64,000 nucleotides of DNA from JAGZEG01 sp963930185 (GCA_963930185.1 CAWVLT010000016.1:124001-188000); one strand, 5' to 3'; shown: positions 35,311 through 45,258, counted from the first letter of the stretch. Notes: a model not told the origin generated them from the sequence alone. Made by a program: numbers and translations.

Positions 35311-36831
35311 ATGAGCACCACTTGCACGCGCCGCGACCTCGTCGCCGGCGGAGCGGCTTGCGCCCTCGGCACCGCCGCCCTCACGATGGCAGGCAACGCA
35401 CTCGCAGAGGAAAGCGCCACCAGCCCCGACATCACGTGGGACATGGAGGCCGATCTCGTCGTCGTTGGCTCGGGCGGTGGCGTCGCCGGTGCCATCACGG
35501 CCGCCGAGGCTGGCCTTGAGGTCATCGTTCTTGAGAAGCTCGACATCCTGGGCGGCTCTTGCGCCATGCACAGCGGCGTCGTGGCCTGTGGTGGCGGCAC
35601 GTCGCTGCAGCAGGAAGCTGGCATCGAGGATACGCCTGAGCAGTACTTCGACTATCTGATGGCATGCGCCAAGGGACAGGCCAACGAGGCACTCGTCAAG
35701 GCGATCGCCAACGAGGTGCCCCAGAACTTCGAGTGGCTGCGTGGCCTGGGCGTTCCCTTCACCACCGAGTGGTTGTATTACACCGGTCCGGAAGAGGAGC
35801 CCTACTGCACGGCCGTGACTCCCGCCGTCAAGCACGGAGCCCAGTGCCCGCCCGATGAGGAGCACCCGCTCACCGGCCCGGTCATCCACGGGTACGTGAT
35901 CGACGAGGCCGAGGCCCAGGGCGTCCAGATCATCCCCGGCACGGCCGCGAAGCACCTCATCACCAACGAGGCCGGCGAGGTCATCGGCGTGATCGCCGAC
36001 CAGGGTGGCACCGCGATCAATGTCAAGGCACGCAAGGGCGTCATCCTCAACGCGGGTGGCATGTGCAACAACCCCGAGATGCTCGCCCAATACATGCGCT
36101 TCGGCGCGATGCGCATCGCGGCAGGCACGCAGGGCGCCACGGGCGACGGCATCAAGATGGGTCAGGAGATCGGCGCCGACGTGGTGAACATGCACGAGTC
36201 GCTCGTCTCGCTCAACACCCCCGTCGACTTTGGCACCACGACACGCGGCAAGCCTCGTGATTGCTTCCCCAGCATCCTGGTCAACAAGTACGGCCAGCGT
36301 TTCGTGAACGAGGACTACCACTCCGACACCGTTGGCAAGCTTGCCCAAGGGCAGGAAGACGGCTACGTCTATCAGATCTTCGACACCGTGGGCTACGAAT
36401 CGGCGGCCGAGGCCGACCGCGAGGCACTTGCCCAGGCCGACACCATCGAGGAGCTTGCCGAGCAGCTTGGCATCCAGGCAAGCGGACTCGCCGCCACCCT
36501 GGAGCAGTGGAACGCAAGCGCCGCCAACGGCGAGGATCCCATGTTCGGCAAGACGGGTGGCACCGTCGCCCCGCTGAACCCGCCGTTCTATGGCCAGCAG
36601 GTGTGGGCATACGCCTTGGTTGCTCACTTCGGCGGCCTCAAGGTCAATGAGAAGTGCAACGTCATCAACGTCTTTGGCGAGCCGATCCCTCGCCTGTACG
36701 CCTGCGGCATCGACGCCGGCGGCTGGATGGGCCGTCAGTATCCCGGCAGCGGCACGGCCGTGGGTGGCTCCTACTCGATGGCGCGCATTGCCGCACGTGA
36801 GATCATCGCGCTGGAAAGCTGGGAGGCGTAA
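35311..36831 (+). CDS. Tat-exported FAD-dependent reductase (fumarate reductase-like)
   Basis: 506 aa; ribosome site AAAGGGG. Tat-like signal CTRRDLVAGG at residues 5-14, cleavage likely after ALA near 32. FAD motif VVVGSGGGVAGAITAAEAG near 50-68 (GSGGGVAG instead of GAGxAG), then LGGSCAMHSGVV, an active-site stretch GQRFVNEDYHSD and C-terminal clamp RLYACGIDAGG. No FMN-binding or haem domain, so electrons must come from an unlinked donor. It follows a LuxR regulator. Two hairpins lie downstream. Confidence 0.88.
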   Translation: MSTTCTRRDLVAGGAACALGTAALTMAGNALAEESATSPDITWDMEADLVVVGSGGGVAGAITAAEAGLEVIVLEKLDILGGSCAMHSGVVACGGGTSLQQEAGIEDTPEQYFDYLMACAKGQANEALVKAIANEVPQNFEWLRGLGVPFTTEWLYYTGPEEEPYCTAVTPAVKHGAQCPPDEEHPLTGPVIHGYVIDEAEAQGVQIIPGTAAKHLITNEAGEVIGVIADQGGTAINVKARKGVILNAGGMCNNPEMLAQYMRFGAMRIAAGTQGATGDGIKMGQEIGADVVNMHESLVSLNTPVDFGTTTRGKPRDCFPSILVNKYGQRFVNEDYHSDTVGKLAQGQEDGYVYQIFDTVGYESAAEADREALAQADTIEELAEQLGIQASGLAATLEQWNASAANGEDPMFGKTGGTVAPLNPPFYGQQVWAYALVAHFGGLKVNEKCNVINVFGEPIPRLYACGIDAGGWMGRQYPGSGTAVGGSYSMARIAAREIIALESWEA

Positions 36832-36849
36832 GGGGGCGTCGGCGCCCCC
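36832..36849 (+). terminator. short GC hairpin after the reductase gene
   Basis: GGGGGCG (36832-36838) and CGCCCCC (36843-36849) form a 7-bp stem directly after the stop codon. No T-run. Confidence 0.5.
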
Positions 36850-36929
36850 GAGTTCAAGCCACTGATTACGGCGAGCAGGGTCAGGCACGCGGGTGAGGCA
36901 AGGTGCCCATCAACCGGCCCGAAACACAC

Positions 36930-36967
36930 GGGGGGCGGTTTCCGGGGATTACCCGGGAACCGCCCCC
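36930..36967. terminator. bidirectional terminator between reductase and binding-protein genes
   Basis: GGGGGCGGTTTCCGGG pairs with CCCGGGAACCGCCCCC with one bulge, loop GATTA. On the minus strand it is followed by GTGTGTTTCGG. It separates convergent genes. Confidence 0.7.
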
Positions 36968-37018
36968 GTCGTGCTCTATCGCAGCATCGCCGTTATGGCA
37001 TCAGGCCATCAGAAACCC

Positions 37019-38629
37019 CTACGCCTGCCACTCGGCGTAGGTCCACTCCTCCCAGCCCCACTTGTCGGTGCCGTCGTTGGGCACGTTGACGAGGTTGGCG
37101 GCGTAGCCGTCGTACAGCGTGCTGTTGCACAGCGGCAGGTAGGGCAGGTCCTGGGCCAGGATGGCCTGGGCCTGCTTGTAGAGCTCCTGGCGCTGGGCGT
37201 CGTCGGCCGTGGCGTTGGCCTGCTGGCACAGCTCGTCGAACTCCGGGTTGCTGTAGCTGCCGTAATTCGAGGCAAAGCCGGTACCCAGGCAGCGCATCAG
37301 GGCGTAGGCGTCCGGGCCCATGAAGCCGCTCTGCAGCTCGATGTCAAAGTCCTTCTGCAGAGTCACCTTGTCAGAGAAGGCGTTGACCTCCGACATGATG
37401 ACCTCGCAGGGCAGGCCGATCTGGGTCATCGAGTCGGCAATGAGCTTGGCGCACTCGTCGTAGCCGTTGCCCGAGAAGGCGTCCAGCGTGAAGCCGGTGA
37501 TGTAGTTGCCGTCGGCGTCGGCCACGTAGCCGGCGTCCTCCAGCACCTTCTTGGCGCCCTCGGGGTCGTAGGCCGGGGCCACGTCCACGCTGTTGGAATA
37601 GTCGGCATACAGCGAGGGGTAGAAGGCGACCTCGGGGGCCTGCAGGCCGGAGAAGGCCTTGGCCGACAGGGCGTCGCGGTCGATGCACATGGCGATGGCG
37701 CGGCGCACGTTCACGTCGTCCAGGTGGCGCTCGGTGCGCGTGAGGTTGAAGATGATGCGCGCGGGCGAGGGATAGTTGTTCGGGACGACCTTGAGCGAGG
37801 GCTCGGCCTGCAGCTGGGCCACGCTGGCCGTCGGGATGGTCTGCAGGTAGTCCACCTCGGCGTTGATCAGGGCCTGCACGCTCGTGGCGTCATCGGAGAT
37901 GATGGAGTAGACCAGATTCTTGATGGCCGGGACGTGGTAGTACTCCTCGTTAGCCACCAGCGTGATGGACTGGCCCTGGCGATACTCGCCCAAGCGATAG
38001 GGGCCCGAGGTCACGGGAGTGCCCATGAGCTGGGCCGCGTCGTTGTCCATCCAGTCGACGCCCTCGACGTTGTAGATGTGCTCGGGCAGGATGAAGCCCG
38101 CGTACCAGCCGATCACGCTCACGATGGACATGTCGGGCTGGGCCATGTTGAAGACCACGGTGTAGTCGTCGGGCGCCTCGAAGCTTTCCACCGTCTGCAG
38201 GTTGGCGCTCAGGTAGTAGGCCGGGTTGTCCTTGATAGTCTGGAACGTGTACACCACGTCAGCCGAGGTCAAGGGTTCGCCGTCGCTCCACTTGAGGTCC
38301 TGGCGCAGGTGGAAGGTGATGGTCAGGCCGTCCTCGGAGGTCTCCCAGCTCTCGGCGGCGTCGGGGATGGCCTTCTTGGAGGCGTCGAGCTTGGTCAGGC
38401 GGTGGAACATGTTCTGGCACATGGCGTACGCGTTGTCGTCGGCCGTGGTAGAGGGGCACCAGCTCATGGGATCGCCGGTGTGCTTGATGATGACCGTGCT
38501 GCTCGCCTCGTCGGCGGCGAGCACCTGGCCGGGCCTGATTCCCGCAATTGCCAGCGCCGCAACGCCGGCCACGCCCAGCCCAACGAACTCGCGGCGCGAA
38601 AGACTTCTGTTTGTCTGCTCGTTCTCCAT
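37019..38629 (-). CDS. oligopeptide ABC transporter substrate-binding protein (SBP_bac_5), Tat signal
   Basis: 536 aa from the ATG with AAGGAG. Signal SRREFVGLGVAG (residues 10-21) is twin-arginine, with a possible cleavage at VLA-AD; no lipobox cysteine follows. The family 5 extracellular domain is complete: ESWETSEDGLTITFHLRQDLKWSDG (in parts), VTSGPYRLGEY, HLDDVNVRRAIAMCIDRDAL, YDPEGAKKVLEDAGY. It captures peptides and delivers them to OppBC. Closely similar to its neighbour 39009-40619, so the two come from tandem duplication. No transport genes are adjacent; it presumably uses the permease at 57.7-59.6 kb. Confidence 0.92.
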   Translation of the reverse strand: MENEQTNRSLSRREFVGLGVAGVAALAIAGIRPGQVLAADEASSTVIIKHTGDPMSWCPSTTADDNAYAMCQNMFHRLTKLDASKKAIPDAAESWETSEDGLTITFHLRQDLKWSDGEPLTSADVVYTFQTIKDNPAYYLSANLQTVESFEAPDDYTVVFNMAQPDMSIVSVIGWYAGFILPEHIYNVEGVDWMDNDAAQLMGTPVTSGPYRLGEYRQGQSITLVANEEYYHVPAIKNLVYSIISDDATSVQALINAEVDYLQTIPTASVAQLQAEPSLKVVPNNYPSPARIIFNLTRTERHLDDVNVRRAIAMCIDRDALSAKAFSGLQAPEVAFYPSLYADYSNSVDVAPAYDPEGAKKVLEDAGYVADADGNYITGFTLDAFSGNGYDECAKLIADSMTQIGLPCEVIMSEVNAFSDKVTLQKDFDIELQSGFMGPDAYALMRCLGTGFASNYGSYSNPEFDELCQQANATADDAQRQELYKQAQAILAQDLPYLPLCNSTLYDGYAANLVNVPNDGTDKWGWEEWTYAEWQA

Positions 38630-38796
38630 GCTTGGCAACTCCTTCTTCTCTGCTCGCGGCCTTGCGTCCGCAATCTCTCGGCCCACGGCCGCCAGGCCCG
38701 CGCCGCCCACGCACGCGCCCACGCACACCAATCCGGCTGATTGCGAAAGACGCGGCTCATAAGCGGGGCAGGCTCGGTCCGCCTCCCGGCCTCCCA

Positions 38797-38834
38797 GAAA
38801 AGCAGAAGGGGACGCACCAGGCGGCGCGTCCCCT
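38797..38834 (-). terminator. terminator of the 39009-40619 binding-protein gene
   Basis: On the minus strand AGGGGACGC and GCGTCCCCT pair over a ten-base loop and are followed by TCTGCTTTTC. It ends the upstream binding-protein transcript before the next copy starts. Confidence 0.7.
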
Positions 38835-39008
38835 CGGCTTGCTGTAGCATGATACGACTTTAACGGTAGGAATTGCGGCGAGAACCGCCTGCCGTCGCAA
38901 CCCACGCGCCGTCATCATAGAACCGCGAGCCAACCGGCCAGCAGAGCGGTCACGACCCAGACCGGCAGGCGCTGACCCGCAGCCTGGACACGTCCGGCGC
39001 TCGGTGCC

Positions 39009-40619
39009 CTACGCCTGCCACTCGGCGTAGGTCCACTCCTGCCAGCCCCACTTGTCGGTGCCGTCGTTGGGCACGTTGATGAGGTTGGCGGCGTAGCCGT
39101 CATAGCTCATGCTCGCGCACAGCGGCAGGTAGGGCAGGTCCTGGGACAGGATGGTCTGGGCCTGCTTGTAGAGCTCGGCGCGCTGGGCGTCGTCGCCCGT
39201 GGAGTTGGCCTGGGTGCACAGCTCGTCGAACTCGGGGTTGCTGTAGCCGCCGTAGTTGGAGCCGAAGCCCGTGCCAAAGCAGCGCATGAGCGCATATGCG
39301 TCCGGGCCCATGAAGCCGGTCTGCAGCTCGATGTCGAAGTCGCGCTGCTGCGACACCTTGTCGCTCCAGGCGCTGGGCTCGGAGATGATGACCTCGCACT
39401 GCAGGCCGATCTCGCTCATCGAGGAGGCGATGAGCTTGGCGCACTCGTCGTAACCATTGCCGGAGAACGCGTCGATGGTAAGGCCGGTGATGTAGTTGCC
39501 GTCGGCGTCCGCGGTGTAGCCGGCGTCCTCGAGGACCTTCTTGGCGCCCTCGGGATCATAGGCCGGGGCCACGTCCACGTCGTTGGAGTACTCGGCGTAC
39601 AGCGAGGGGTAGAAGTGGGTCTCGGGCGGCATGATGCCGGAGTAGGCCTTGGCCGACAGCGCGTCGCGGTCGATGCACATGGCGATGGCGCGGCGCACGT
39701 TCACGTCATCGAGGTGACGCTCGGTGCGGGTGAGGTTGAAGATCATGCGCGCGGGCGAGGGGTACTCGTTGGGCACGACCTTGAGCGAGGGCTCGGCCTG
39801 CAGCTGGGCCACGTTGGGCGTGGGCAGCGTGTCGCGGTAGTCGATCTCGGCGTTGAGCAGGGCCTGGACCGCCGTCGAGTCGTCGCTGATGATGGAGTAG
39901 ATAAGCGTCTTGATGGCCGGCACGTGGTAGTACTCTTCGTTGGCCACCAGCGTGATGGACTGGCCCTGGACGTACTCGGCCAGCTTGTAGGGGCCAGAGG
40001 TCACGGGGATGTTCGTGACCAGGCCAGCCTCGTTGTCCATCCAGCTCACGCCCTCCACGTCATAGATGTGCTTGGGCAGGATGAAGCCAGCGTACCAGCC
40101 AATGGTACTCACGATGGACATGTCGGGCTGGGCCATGTGGAAGACCAGCGTGTAGTCGTCCAGGACCTCGAAGCTCTCAACCGTCTGCAGGTTGGCGCTC
40201 AGGTAGTACTCGGGCGTGTCACGGATGGTCTGGAACGTGTAGGCGGCATCCTCGGCCGTCAGCGGCTCGCCGTCCGTCCACTTGAGGTCCTGGCGCAGGT
40301 GGAAGGTGATGGTCAGGCCGTCATCGGAGGTCTCCCAGCTCTCGGCGGCGTCGGGGATGGCCTTCTTGGAGGCGTCGAGCTTGGTGAGGCGGTGGAACAT
40401 GTTCTGGACCATGTTGTAGGAGCCGTCGTCGGCGATGGTCGACGGGCACCAGCTCTTGGGATCGGTCTTGGCGGACACGATGACCGTGCTGCTCGCCTCG
40501 TCGGCGGCAAGCACCTGGCCGGGCTTGACGCCGGCCACGGCGAGGCCGGCGAGCGCGGCGGCGGACAGACCGACGAACTCGCGGCGAGAGAGCCCTTCCT
40601 GACTCTGCAGTTCCTTCAT
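39009..40619 (-). CDS. oligopeptide ABC transporter substrate-binding protein (SBP_bac_5), Tat signal
   Basis: 536 aa from ATG 40617-40619 with AGGAGAAAG. Signal GLSRREFVGLSAAALAG then VLAADEAS, the same pattern as the neighbour, no lipobox. Most of the mature protein is identical or nearly so to 37019-38629; the differences cluster in the signal peptide and in ligand-facing stretches (SAKTDPKSWCPST against KHTGDPMSWCPST; SEPSAWSDKVSQQRD against SEVNAFSDKVTLQKD). This suggests duplicated genes moving to different peptide preferences. It has its own leader of unknown promoter. Confidence 0.92.
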   Translation of the reverse strand: MKELQSQEGLSRREFVGLSAAALAGLAVAGVKPGQVLAADEASSTVIVSAKTDPKSWCPSTIADDGSYNMVQNMFHRLTKLDASKKAIPDAAESWETSDDGLTITFHLRQDLKWTDGEPLTAEDAAYTFQTIRDTPEYYLSANLQTVESFEVLDDYTLVFHMAQPDMSIVSTIGWYAGFILPKHIYDVEGVSWMDNEAGLVTNIPVTSGPYKLAEYVQGQSITLVANEEYYHVPAIKTLIYSIISDDSTAVQALLNAEIDYRDTLPTPNVAQLQAEPSLKVVPNEYPSPARMIFNLTRTERHLDDVNVRRAIAMCIDRDALSAKAYSGIMPPETHFYPSLYAEYSNDVDVAPAYDPEGAKKVLEDAGYTADADGNYITGLTIDAFSGNGYDECAKLIASSMSEIGLQCEVIISEPSAWSDKVSQQRDFDIELQTGFMGPDAYALMRCFGTGFGSNYGGYSNPEFDELCTQANSTGDDAQRAELYKQAQTILSQDLPYLPLCASMSYDGYAANLINVPNDGTDKWGWQEWTYAEWQA

Positions 40620-41187
40620 GCTACTTTCTCCTTTGTGTCGCATGGACATGCCTAGGACGTGCCTCGCGCGCCCGATCCGCCCAACGGGCCAACCACCCAC
40701 ACTCGAACGGTGGCACCAAGGGGCGGACAGGGCGAACACCAATAGCAGGCACCGTCCATTGTAGGCCATTCCGCACCGTATCGATTAATGAACCTGAAAT
40801 AGCATGTACCTTTCTTTTCACACTGGCACGCCAACTTACTCATCAAACCAGCAGCCTACGGACATAATCAGCGAGCTGGAACAGAACACGCTATTTCTTA
40901 GGAAATATTGTTATATAGGACGTGGCCCGAGCAGCTTGCCGTGCGCAGGCAATAGGTACGACGATCGTGCAGGGCCATACGCCGACAGAGTTTGCGCATC
41001 CCTGATAGCACGGGCGGGTGTTACCATATGGCGAAGTGGAGGCGTTAGGCGTTGTCGCGCCGTAGGGTGCCGCCGATTGGGCATGTAGGGCAGCAAACGC
41101 GCGGGCTGGCCCTGCAGGGCGATCCCAGGTGAGACGACCGCACGACCGTGAGGCAATCGCGCGTTGATCGCACATCAGGAGGCCGCG
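40620..41187. other. divergent intergenic region, binding protein/lipase
   Basis: 568 bases with no credible gene. An AT-rich part (40795-40925) contains TTATATAGG at about 40911 and likely holds promoters for both directions. No clear operator or riboswitch seen. Confidence 0.4.
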
Positions 41188-42261
41188 ATGGATGAGGCTC
41201 AGACCAGTACATACCCGCCCGCGTGTTCGACGGCACGCCCGTGCACCCCCAACGCCACGCATGCACCCGATGCAAATGAGACGAAGAGTGTGACCAGACG
41301 GGAGTTCTCCCTACCCTCGGCCGACGGCGCGACCACGATCAAGGGCGACCTCTGGCTGCCAGACGAGCGTCCGACACCCGCCCGGGCCATCGTCCAACTC
41401 GTCCACGGCATGGCCGAGCACATCGGACGCTATGACGAGTTCGCCCGCCATCTGGCCTCGCTCGGGTACGTCGTGGCGGGACACGACCACTTGGGACACG
41501 GACGCAGCGTCGATTCGCCCGAGTCCTGGGGCGTGCTGGAGCCAAACGCCGGGGCCGAGCACCTCATCGCCGACGTCGAGCAGGTGCGCTCCATGCTCGA
41601 CAAGCGCTTCGGGAACATGCCGCACGTGATGTTCGGGCACTCGATGGGGTCGTTCGTGCTGCGCGCCTTCTTGGGTATGCATGGCAACGGCCTCGCAGGC
41701 GCCATCGTCTGCGCAACCGGCTGGCAGCCCGGGGCGGCCCTGGCGTTCGGCCGCGCGGCCACGACCGTCATCGGCAAAACGCTCGGGTGGAGCCACCGCC
41801 CGCGCCTTGTCGACGGGATGGCAATTGGGGCCTACGCGCGCAGGTTCGCGTCCGAGGAGGGAGGCAGGCTCGCGTGGATCTCGCGGGATCCGGCGACGCA
41901 TCGCGCGTACGAGGCCGACCCCGCCTGCGGGTTCACCTTCTCGGCGGCAGCATACCACGAGCTGTTCAGGCTCATCGGCATGGCGCAGGACCCAAAGATC
42001 GTGCGCGGCATGCCCGCAAACATGCCCGTCCTGCTGATCTCGGGCACGGCCGACCCGGTTGGCTCAATGGGGCGCGCAACCCCCAAGGTCGCCGACCTCA
42101 TGCGCGCGTGCGGCGTGCGCGACGTCGAGGTAACGATGTACCCGGGCGCACGCCACGAGCTGCTCAATGAGACGAACCGCATCCAGGTCATGGCCGACAT
42201 AACCAGCTGGCTCGCACAAAAGAGCATTTCCCAGGCGAACACCAAGGAGAACCAGCGATGA
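41188..42261 (+). CDS. alpha/beta hydrolase, monoacylglycerol lipase-like
   Basis: 357 aa from ATG with CAGGAGG. The alpha/beta-hydrolase core has oxyanion HGM (residues 73-75), nucleophile elbow GHSMGS with Ser152, acid Asp289 in SGTADPVG and His323 in GARHELL, the catalytic triad of the Serine aminopeptidase/monoglyceride lipase group. The first 35 residues are polar and not conserved; there is no signal peptide, so it acts in the cytoplasm. Its last four bases overlap the glycerol kinase start, which strongly supports release of glycerol from monoglycerides (or lysophospholipids) for GlpK. Confidence 0.88.
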   Translation: MDEAQTSTYPPACSTARPCTPNATHAPDANETKSVTRREFSLPSADGATTIKGDLWLPDERPTPARAIVQLVHGMAEHIGRYDEFARHLASLGYVVAGHDHLGHGRSVDSPESWGVLEPNAGAEHLIADVEQVRSMLDKRFGNMPHVMFGHSMGSFVLRAFLGMHGNGLAGAIVCATGWQPGAALAFGRAATTVIGKTLGWSHRPRLVDGMAIGAYARRFASEEGGRLAWISRDPATHRAYEADPACGFTFSAAAYHELFRLIGMAQDPKIVRGMPANMPVLLISGTADPVGSMGRATPKVADLMRACGVRDVEVTMYPGARHELLNETNRIQVMADITSWLAQKSISQANTKENQR

Positions 42262-43817
42262 TGACGACAACGGGAACACACTCGACACGGGATGCGAGCT
42301 CCGAGCCCTCCTGCGCGCAGGGCATACACAACACCAACGCCACCTACGTGCTCGCGCTCGACTCGGGCACCACGTCGGTACGCTCCATCCTGTTCGACGC
42401 CGCGGGGCAACCCGTCGCCCAGGCGTCCCAGCCGATAACCCAGCACTATCCCCAGCCCGGCTGGGTCGAGCATGACGCGCGCGAGATCCTGGCCAAGCAG
42501 GTCTCCACCATATCGGAGGTGCAGTTCGCCAGCGGCATCTACTCGGATCGCATCGCCGCCGTCGGGATCACCAACCAGCGCGAGACGACCGTGGTGTGGG
42601 ATCGTCGCACCGGCGACCCGCTGTGCAACGCCATCTGCTGGCAGTGCCGCAGGACCGAACCCATGATCGCCGATCTCGCACGCCGCGGGCTCTCGGAGAT
42701 GATCACCGGCAAGACCGGGCTCATCCCCGACCCGTACTTCTCGGCCAGCAAGATCGCCTGGATCCTCGACAACGTCCCCGGCGCCCGCACGAAGGCAAAG
42801 GCGGGGGACCTGTTGTTCGGGACGGTGGACAGCTGGCTTGTCTGGAGCCTGACCGCAGGCGCCGTGCACGCCACCGACCGCACCAACGCCAGCCGCACGA
42901 TGCTCTACAACATCCACGAGCTCGCGTGGGACGAGGAGCTGCTCGACCTGTTTGACATACCGGCCTCGATGCTGCCCGAGGTGCTGCCCTCGCGCGCGGA
43001 CTTTGGGCACGTGGCCGGCGAGATCATGACGGCTCGCCCGCCGATAACGGGGGTGGCCGGCGACCAGCAGGCCTCTCTGTTCGGCCACTGCTGCTTTGAG
43101 CCCGGCGAGACCAAGGCCACCTACGGCACGGGATGCTTCATCCTCATGAACACCGGCGCCACCCCGGTGCGCTCGGAAAACGGCCTGCTCACCACCATCA
43201 TCGCAACACCTGATGACACGGTCGAGTACGCGCTCGAGGGATCGGTTTTCAACGCCGGGTCGGTCGTGCAATGGCTGCGCGACGACCTGGAGCTGGTGCG
43301 TACCGCCGAGGAGACCGAGGAGCTCGCCCTGTCGGTGCCCGACACCTGCGGCGTGCACCTGGTGCCGGCGTTCACCGGCCTGGGCGCCCCGTGGTGGGAC
43401 GCCAACGCCCGCGGCCTGGTGAGCGGGCTCACGCGCGGCTGCACGCGCGCCCATCTGGTACGCGCGGCGCTGGAAGGCATCGCCTACCAGGTCAGCGACA
43501 TCGCAGAGGCCATGCAGCGCGACGCTGGCTGCAAACTGGGGCGCCTGGCCGTAGACGGGGGCGGCTCGCGCAACCGCTTCACCATGCAGTGGCAGGCCAA
43601 CCTGCTCGACTGCCCCGTTGTCTGCGCCCGCACCAGCGAGACGACCGCCCTCGGCGCGGCCTACCTCGCCGGACTGGGCGTAGGGTACTGGGAAGGTCTC
43701 GCCCAGCTACGCGAGCAGGCGGGATCGGGCGAGCGATTTGACCCGCAGATGACACCCACGGATCGTATCGAAGTCCTGGCGGGCTGGCACGCCGCACTCG
43801 TGCGGACGCGTGGGTGA
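42258..43817 (+). CDS. glpK: glycerol kinase
   Basis: 519 aa, FGGY family. Phosphorylates glycerol to sn-glycerol-3-phosphate. N-terminal YVLALDSGTTSVRSILFD (about 30-47), ITNQRETTVVWDRRTG with substrate-binding Arg-Glu, TGCFILMNTG, and the C-terminal signature GLGAPWWDANARGLVSGLTRG. Everything needed is present. The first 28 residues are an extra head relative to E. coli GlpK. Start ATGATG preceded by AAGGAG and overlapping the lipase gene. No glpF or glpD is nearby, which fits glycerol made internally by the lipase. Confidence 0.95.
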   Translation: MMTTTGTHSTRDASSEPSCAQGIHNTNATYVLALDSGTTSVRSILFDAAGQPVAQASQPITQHYPQPGWVEHDAREILAKQVSTISEVQFASGIYSDRIAAVGITNQRETTVVWDRRTGDPLCNAICWQCRRTEPMIADLARRGLSEMITGKTGLIPDPYFSASKIAWILDNVPGARTKAKAGDLLFGTVDSWLVWSLTAGAVHATDRTNASRTMLYNIHELAWDEELLDLFDIPASMLPEVLPSRADFGHVAGEIMTARPPITGVAGDQQASLFGHCCFEPGETKATYGTGCFILMNTGATPVRSENGLLTTIIATPDDTVEYALEGSVFNAGSVVQWLRDDLELVRTAEETEELALSVPDTCGVHLVPAFTGLGAPWWDANARGLVSGLTRGCTRAHLVRAALEGIAYQVSDIAEAMQRDAGCKLGRLAVDGGGSRNRFTMQWQANLLDCPVVCARTSETTALGAAYLAGLGVGYWEGLAQLREQAGSGERFDPQMTPTDRIEVLAGWHAALVRTRG

Positions 43818-43899
43818 AACTAGCAGAGGATTGGGCTCGGCAAAAGAAGCACCCCCGCACAATGCGACAACCCCGCGCTCACTCCACGTAGCCTACGAA

Positions 43900-45258
43900 T
43901 CAGCCCTTCGAAAGGAACCACTTCCAAGCAGGAACGACGTGCACGACCCCCGTGTCGGTCTGTACGTCACCCTCCTCGGCAAGCGTAACGAGGATCGACG
44001 AGTCGAGGCTCGTTTCGCCCATTGCCCTCTCGAGATTGCCCATTTCGCTACGATACTTCGCCGAAAACGCACCCCGAACGCCCTCGCGGTCGGCCCCGCT
44101 TTCCACGGCAACTTGGATAAGCTCGTATTCCGCCCCGAGAATGACATCTCCAACAACAAAATCGACTTCCGGGCATCGGGCAGAACTATAGCGCGAGATA
44201 ACCCTGTCACGATTTGCCGCATACCTTCTTTTCAGCTCCATGAAGACCGCCGTCTCGAGGCGCTGCCCGAGGTCGACATGACTCGCCGGCGCCACGGCAA
44301 GCGAAAGTCCCTGGTCGACTGAATAAATCTTGTAAGCTGACTTTGGGTTGTCCCGAATCGAGAGGCAGTAGTCACAGACCTTAAAGGCGAGATGGGCATC
44401 CTCAAAGTCATCAAGCAGCGCATATGCAGCGTCGTTTGACACGGATATACCTGCGCTTCTCATGATGCCTATCTGTTTGTTTACCGAAAACTTCAAGCCA
44501 GTTGACCTCAAGGCGCCTAGGGCAAGTCGACGCCCCACACGAAAAGACGCAGTGCCGAAACGTTCAAGGACGTCCTTCGTTACGATCTCATCGGCATACG
44601 CCTGCAATAATCTCACCCTAGTTGTCGGGTCAAGATCTTGAACCGCAGGAAACCCGCCCACATCGAGATAGGAGTCGAACGCCCTGCTAAGCGCCGCAGC
44701 CTTTCGCGAGCTGTATACGCCCCTGGAGCTTCGCGTGTCAACACGGTGAAAATCACAGAACTCAGCAAAGTCCAGCGGCCACACCTCCGTTGCCAGAGAT
44801 CTCCCGCGCAACCGTGTGGGGATGTCCGTCGAAAGTAGCCTAGATGACGAACCCGTCAGCACAAGCGTCACGTTGTTCTGCTCAGCAACACGACGCACGA
44901 ACAGATCCCAGCCAGGCATCTCCTGTATTTCGTCAAAAAACAGGTAGCACCCGTTTTCCGCTTCGGGCACTAAGGCATAATACGCATCGAGAACGCTTGC
45001 CGCTGTACCTGCGTCCGGCTCTCCGAGGCGATCGTCGTCAAATGGAAAATAGAATGCCAGGCTTCTCGGTAGGCCGTTTTTCACCAGCCCGTCCATAAGC
45101 TGAAACAGATGGAATGTCTTCCCGCAACGACGCACGCCGATCAGAGTGGTGATCATGTTACGCCTTTGCGGGGTAGGCAGCGATCCGATCACCGGCTTTC
45201 GCGGAACATATGACGGGAGCTCGTACTCGAGATATTCCGCCACAAGCGACTCATGCAA
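43900..45258 (-). CDS. AAA_14/DUF4143 family ATPase
   Basis: 452 aa from a TTG start seven bases after GGAG. Walker A GVRRCGKTFHL near 42-52, Walker B YLFFDEIQEM near 105-114, sensor LVLTGSSSRLLS; then a HTH-like middle and DUF4143 tail with CPEVDFVVGD and ELIQVAVE. The family is abundant in anaerobes and of unclear function; a nuclease-like fold is suspected for DUF4143, but the lysine expected after ELIQVA is not seen. It is less GC-rich than the glycerol kinase next door, suggesting acquired DNA. It ends 82 bases past the convergent glpK. Confidence 0.87.
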   Translation of the reverse strand: MHESLVAEYLEYELPSYVPRKPVIGSLPTPQRRNMITTLIGVRRCGKTFHLFQLMDGLVKNGLPRSLAFYFPFDDDRLGEPDAGTAASVLDAYYALVPEAENGCYLFFDEIQEMPGWDLFVRRVAEQNNVTLVLTGSSSRLLSTDIPTRLRGRSLATEVWPLDFAEFCDFHRVDTRSSRGVYSSRKAAALSRAFDSYLDVGGFPAVQDLDPTTRVRLLQAYADEIVTKDVLERFGTASFRVGRRLALGALRSTGLKFSVNKQIGIMRSAGISVSNDAAYALLDDFEDAHLAFKVCDYCLSIRDNPKSAYKIYSVDQGLSLAVAPASHVDLGQRLETAVFMELKRRYAANRDRVISRYSSARCPEVDFVVGDVILGAEYELIQVAVESGADREGVRGAFSAKYRSEMGNLERAMGETSLDSSILVTLAEEGDVQTDTGVVHVVPAWKWFLSKG

